Assembly: GCA_029959555.1 (NCBI GenBank)
Contig: JASCPI010000010.1
Coordinates: 1-64,000, forward strand
DNA: 64,000 nt
From: Lysobacteraceae bacterium PS02065
Lineage (GTDB): Bacteria; Pseudomonadota; Gammaproteobacteria; Xanthomonadales; Rhodanobacteraceae
Direction of reading: 5' to 3'
Part shown: positions 59,362 to 64,000 of the stretch, piece after piece
Position numbering within the stretch: position 1 is the stretch's first letter
Layout: each line of letters begins with the position of its first letter
Made by a program: the position numbers and the translations under genes
Notes under the pieces: model-generated
Database searches by the model: none
The model's input: only the letters and a program-made list of their open reading frames with translations
Told to the model about the DNA's origin: nothing

Positions 59362-61247
59362 GGCGTCGCCTCGGCCGCGGGTGCGGGAATCGGCGACACC
59401 GGAGGCGGCGTCTCGCCGAGCAGCCAGGCATCGAGCATGCGGCGCGCGATCGGCGCGGCGTCGCGGCCGCCGGCGCGGCCGGCCTCGAGCGCGACGATGA
59501 TCGCGATGCGCGCGTCGTCGGCCGGCGTGTAGCACTCGAACAGCACCTGGTGGCGTTCGGCGGCGACCTGAGAGATGTGCTGCCAGGCCTCGGTGGTGCG
59601 CGAGTAACGCTCGGCGGTGCCGGTCTTGCCCGCGATCGGATACGGGAAGCCTTCGCCGAGCGTGCGCGCGGTGCCGGTCGGGCCGTTGACGACCGCGACC
59701 ATGCCGTCGTGCACGGCGCTCCATGTCGACGGATCGCGGAACAGCGAGGCGCGCGGTGGATCGGGCGGCCGCTTCTGCAGCGGATCGGAAACACCGGCCT
59801 GCGTCGCGTAGAGCAGGTGCGGGCGCTGCGGGATGCCGCGCGCGGCGAGCGTGGCGACGCCGCTGGCGAGCTGCAGCGGCGTGACCACCCAGTAGCCCTG
59901 GCCGATGCCGGCGATGACGGTCTCGCCCGGGTACCAGGCCTGGTTGAAACGTCCGCGCTTCCAGTCGCGCGAAGGCAGCACGCCGCTGCTCTCGCCGATC
60001 AGGTCGATGCCGGTCGGCTTGCCGAAGCCGAAGCGGCCGAGCGACTCGGTGAGCCGATCGATGCCCATTTCCAGCGCGAGCGCGTAGTAGTACGTGTTGA
60101 CCGACTGCGCGATCGATTCGACGAGGTCGACGCGGCCATGGCCGCCGGCGCGGATGTCGCGGTAGCCGCGCTTCTGGCCCGGGATGAAGAATTCGCCGCT
60201 CGAGTAGACCACGTCACCCGGACGACGCAGGCCGAGCTCGAGTCCGGCCGCGGCCATGAACGGCTTGATCGTCGAGCCTGGCATGTACGTGCCGCGCAGC
60301 GCGCGGTCGAGCAGCGGTTTGCCCGGCGAATCGAGCAGTGCCTTGTAGTCGCCGCGGCTGATGCCGTTGACGAACAGGTTGGGATCGAAGCTCGGCACGC
60401 TGACCATCGCGAGCACTTCGCCGTTGCGCGGGTCGATCGCGACCGAGGCGCCGGGGCGTCCCGCGAACGCCTCCATCGCGGCGTCCTGCACGCGCGTGTC
60501 GATGGTGAGGTAGATGTTCTTGCCCGGCACCGGCGCGACACGCTCGAGCACGCGCAGCGGGCGGCGATCGGCATTGACCTCGACGAGTTCGTAGCCGGGC
60601 TCGCCGTGCAGCACGTCCTCGTAGGCGCGTTCGATGCCGGTCTTGCCGGCGTGGCTGGTGCCCGCGTAGCGCGCGGCGTCCAGGCGCGAGAGGTCGTTCG
60701 CGTCGATGCGGCCGACGTAGCCGACGAGATGGCCGAATTCGACGCCGCGCGGGTAGTAACGCGTGAGGTAGGGCACGACATCCACGCCACGGAAGCGCCA
60801 GCGGTTGATCTCGAAGCGTGCGATCTCCTCCTCGCTGAGCTTCACGCGCAGCGGCACGCTCTGGTACGAGCGCTTGCCCTTGCGCAACGCGGCGAAGCGC
60901 TCGACGTCGTCCTCGGTGAGGCCGATGGTGTCGCGCAGACCGGCCAGCAGCGCGTCCATGTCGGCGACCTGCTCGGGCACGACCTCGAGACGGAACGCGG
61001 CGACGTTCTCGGCGAGCAGCACCCCGTTGCGGTCGTAGATGAGGCCGCGCGACGGCGCCAGCGGACGCGTGAGGATGCGGTTGGCGTCCGAGCGTGCCTG
61101 GAACTCGTCGTGCTGCACGACCTGCAGCCACCAGAAGCGCGCACCGAGCACACCGAGCGCGACGAGGATGATCAGGAAGCCCGCGACGGCGCGGTACAGG
61201 AACAGCGACGCTTCCTGTCGCGAGTCCTTGAGCGGGCGCAGCCTCAT
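59358..61247 (-). CDS. mrdA: penicillin-binding protein 2 (elongation transpeptidase)
   Basis: 629 residues; ATG overlaps the mreD stop. Membrane helix at about 20-40 (AVAGFLIILVALGVLGARFW), pedestal domain, then the transpeptidase with Ser325-x-x-Lys328 (PGSTIKPF), SVN (QSVNTYYYA) and KTGT (IAGKTGTAERYS). Partner of RodA. Ends in a short Pro/Ala tail. Confidence 0.95.
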   Translation of the reverse strand: MRLRPLKDSRQEASLFLYRAVAGFLIILVALGVLGARFWWLQVVQHDEFQARSDANRILTRPLAPSRGLIYDRNGVLLAENVAAFRLEVVPEQVADMDALLAGLRDTIGLTEDDVERFAALRKGKRSYQSVPLRVKLSEEEIARFEINRWRFRGVDVVPYLTRYYPRGVEFGHLVGYVGRIDANDLSRLDAARYAGTSHAGKTGIERAYEDVLHGEPGYELVEVNADRRPLRVLERVAPVPGKNIYLTIDTRVQDAAMEAFAGRPGASVAIDPRNGEVLAMVSVPSFDPNLFVNGISRGDYKALLDSPGKPLLDRALRGTYMPGSTIKPFMAAAGLELGLRRPGDVVYSSGEFFIPGQKRGYRDIRAGGHGRVDLVESIAQSVNTYYYALALEMGIDRLTESLGRFGFGKPTGIDLIGESSGVLPSRDWKRGRFNQAWYPGETVIAGIGQGYWVVTPLQLASGVATLAARGIPQRPHLLYATQAGVSDPLQKRPPDPPRASLFRDPSTWSAVHDGMVAVVNGPTGTARTLGEGFPYPIAGKTGTAERYSRTTEAWQHISQVAAERHQVLFECYTPADDARIAIIVALEAGRAGGRDAAPIARRMLDAWLLGETPPPVSPIPAPAAEATP

Positions 61248-61735
61248 GTGTCCTTCGCGCGCAGGCGGGCGCGGAGATCGTCGAGCAGCAGGAACACGAA
61301 CGGCCACGCGAACATGCCGACGAAGGGCCCGGCCCAGAACACCGGCGGCGGAATCGGGTCACCCGAGAAGCCACGGATCATGAGCACGACGACGCGATCG
61401 TTGAGCAGCAGTGCGAACACCGCGAGCGCCTGCTGCCACATCGGGAAGAAGCGCAGGCGCGAACGGAAGCGCAGCACGATGAAGGCCAGAACGACCAGGC
61501 GCAGTGCCTGCTCGCCGAGCAGCTGGCCGGTCAGCAGGTCGCCGAACAGGCCGAGCAGGAACGCGAAGCCGAGGCCGATGCGGTCGGGCACCTCGATCGC
61601 CCAGTAGACGAGCACGAGGGCGAGCCAGAACGGCTTGAACGGCAGCAGCGGCTGCGGCAGCGGCGTGAGCTGCAGCAGGATCGCGAGCGCGAGGCTGCCG
61701 AAGAACAGCCAGGCCTGGACGCGATGGCGGTTCAT
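61244..61735 (-). CDS. mreD: rod-shape-determining protein MreD
   Basis: 163 residues, about five membrane helices (LALAILLQLTPLPQPLLPFK, IGLGFAFLLGLFGDLLTGQL). GDLLTGQLLGEQALR is the family hallmark. Overlaps the mreC stop at its start and the mrdA start at its end by four bases, so translationally coupled on both sides. Confidence 0.9.
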   Translation of the reverse strand: MNRHRVQAWLFFGSLALAILLQLTPLPQPLLPFKPFWLALVLVYWAIEVPDRIGLGFAFLLGLFGDLLTGQLLGEQALRLVVLAFIVLRFRSRLRFFPMWQQALAVFALLLNDRVVVLMIRGFSGDPIPPPVFWAGPFVGMFAWPFVFLLLDDLRARLRAKDT

Positions 61736-62706
61736 GGCGTGGGCTCCGGTGCGGGCGGCTTCGCGGCGGGCGCCACGGGAGACCCTGCGGGAACGGCTCC
61801 CGCCGGCGGCGGCGGCGCGTCGCCCTCGGGAGTAGCCGGCTCGGGCGCCGGCGGCCCCATCGGCTGCGGCAGGTCCTGCAGCAGCAGCACGTCGCCGCTG
61901 CGGTCGAGCGCTGCGGCAGGGCGCGCCGCCGCCGCCGCGAACAGACCGCTCTCGTCGTTCTCGACCGAAATCACCTCGCCGACCGGGAACCCGGCCGGGA
62001 ATCGCCCACCGAGCCCCGACGTGAGCAGCTTGTCGCCGGCCTTCACGTCGGCGCTGCGCGGAATGTTGGGCAGCAGCAGGCGGTCGATCGCGCCGGTGCC
62101 GAAGGCGATCGTGCGCAGGCCCGTGCGCTCGATCGTGACCGGGATCGCATGGGTCGGATCGGTGAGCAGCATCGCGACCGACGTCCCCGGCAGGACTTCG
62201 ACGATCTGGCCCATCACGCCGTGCGCATCGAGCACGGGCTGGCCGACACCGACGCCCTGGTTGCCGCCGATCGCGAGCACGACGCGATGGCGGAACGGAT
62301 CGAGGTCGATGTCGACGAGGTGGGCGAGGCGCACGCCGAGGCCGAGATCGCCCTGCACGTCGAGCAGCTCCTTGAGGCGCTCGTTCTGCGCCGTCAGCGT
62401 GGCCATGCGGTTGAGGCGTACCTGGGCCAGCAGCAAGGCCTCGCGCAGCGCGCGGTTCTCGTCGGCGAGCTGGGTCTGGGTGACGATCGCGAGGCGGCCG
62501 GCACGCGCGGCATCGGCCGGCAACGCGGCGACGCGGTAGACCGGCTCGATGACACGACTCGCCATCGCGCGCAGGCGCTCGAGGTACTCGCCGCGGTGGT
62601 CCACGACCATGAGCACCATCGCGATCGTCAGGTAGACGATCAGGCGCAGCGTGCTGACGCCGCCTTCGGCGAACAGCTGGACCTTGTCGGGTTGGGCGAG
62701 CGCCAT
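61732..62706 (-). CDS. mreC: rod-shape-determining protein MreC
   Basis: 324 residues: one N-terminal membrane helix (LRLIVYLTIAMVLMVVDHRG), a coiled coil around 65-110 (DENRALREALLLAQVRLNRM), then the beta domains (VRLAHLVDIDLDPFRHRVVL, GVMGQIVEVLPGTSVAMLLT). The C-terminus is a Pro/Ala-rich tail of about 60 residues. Scaffold linking MreB with PBP2/RodA. Confidence 0.9.
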   Translation of the reverse strand: MALAQPDKVQLFAEGGVSTLRLIVYLTIAMVLMVVDHRGEYLERLRAMASRVIEPVYRVAALPADAARAGRLAIVTQTQLADENRALREALLLAQVRLNRMATLTAQNERLKELLDVQGDLGLGVRLAHLVDIDLDPFRHRVVLAIGGNQGVGVGQPVLDAHGVMGQIVEVLPGTSVAMLLTDPTHAIPVTIERTGLRTIAFGTGAIDRLLLPNIPRSADVKAGDKLLTSGLGGRFPAGFPVGEVISVENDESGLFAAAAARPAAALDRSGDVLLLQDLPQPMGPPAPEPATPEGDAPPPPAGAVPAGSPVAPAAKPPAPEPTP

Positions 62707-62803
62707 GACGCCGGGCTACGGGGATGCAGGAAAAGCGGACGCGCGAACCGCACGGGTGCCGAAGGCACGCGTGCGGTCACGCCGGGCGAAAGGCACGTGG
62801 GCC

Positions 62804-64000
<1,197 letters not shown>

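Noticed and set aside
59301..61607. Plus-strand frame of 768 codons opposite mrdA and mreD
   Set aside because: Shadow of mrdA/mreD on the complementary strand; Arg/Ala-rich with no family resemblance.

Overview
The window looks like chromosome of a GC-rich gammaproteobacterium of the order Xanthomonadales, probably Rhodanobacteraceae (Dokdonella or Rhodanobacter-like). This is an inference from three things: strong GC bias; the gene order mreB-mreC-mreD-mrdA-rodA-mltB-rlpA-dacA-DUF493-lipB-lipA together with a split B12-dependent ribonucleotide reductase; and many secreted CSLREA / choice-of-anchor and IPTL-CTERM-like proteins. No rRNA or tRNA gene was seen, so the taxonomy rests on gene content only.

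Left part (1-5.2 kb) is accessory DNA. It holds the 3' part of a REP-associated tyrosine transposase (RAYT) followed by degenerate copies of its own tail, an IS110-type transposase fragment abutting an integron-like attC site, and a small cassette gene. A translationally coupled three-gene operon follows: one IPTL-CTERM-like protein and two collagen-like exported proteins. From 5.1 to 28.3 kb come ordinary and envelope genes: AraC regulator and Tat-SDR pair, cPLA2-like phospholipase, MFS transporter, a complete RAYT, nitronate monooxygenase, alpha/beta hydrolase, a Ser/Thr kinase with a C-terminal repeat region, and a VOC protein. Between them sit many exported proteins, several ending in an F-x-x-G/D-F/M-D/E signature. 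Five copies of a ~70-bp inverted-repeat element (GGGGTCAGGTTCATTTTC ... complement) lie between genes here and are probably moved by the RAYT.

Middle part (28.3-38.5 kb) is a second accessory stretch. It contains a c-type cytochrome lipoprotein, an alpha-oxoamine-synthase enzyme divergent from a LuxR-type regulator with a perfect 22-bp palindrome midway between them, an AT-richer small secreted protein, two divergent beta-helix surface proteins, two coupled small exported proteins, and an AT-rich two-gene island encoding an anti-phage dCTP deaminase (AvcD family) with a small basic protein upstream.

Right part (38.5-64 kb) is mostly housekeeping: the class II ribonucleotide reductase pair (nrdJb, nrdJa) with a histone H1-like gene between, a DegP/DegQ protease, a phosphate-binding-like protein with HAD phosphatase and M17 aminopeptidase genes, the Prc protease, and the eleven-gene cell-shape, peptidoglycan and lipoate block. 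Most junctions inside that block overlap by a few bases. Three 0.85-1.1 kb intergenic deserts (42.5-43.6, 45.0-46.1, 49.4-50.2 kb) are packed with a second palindromic repeat family built on TCATCCCGGCGNAGGCCGGGAT. One copy has been captured in frame inside nrdJb.
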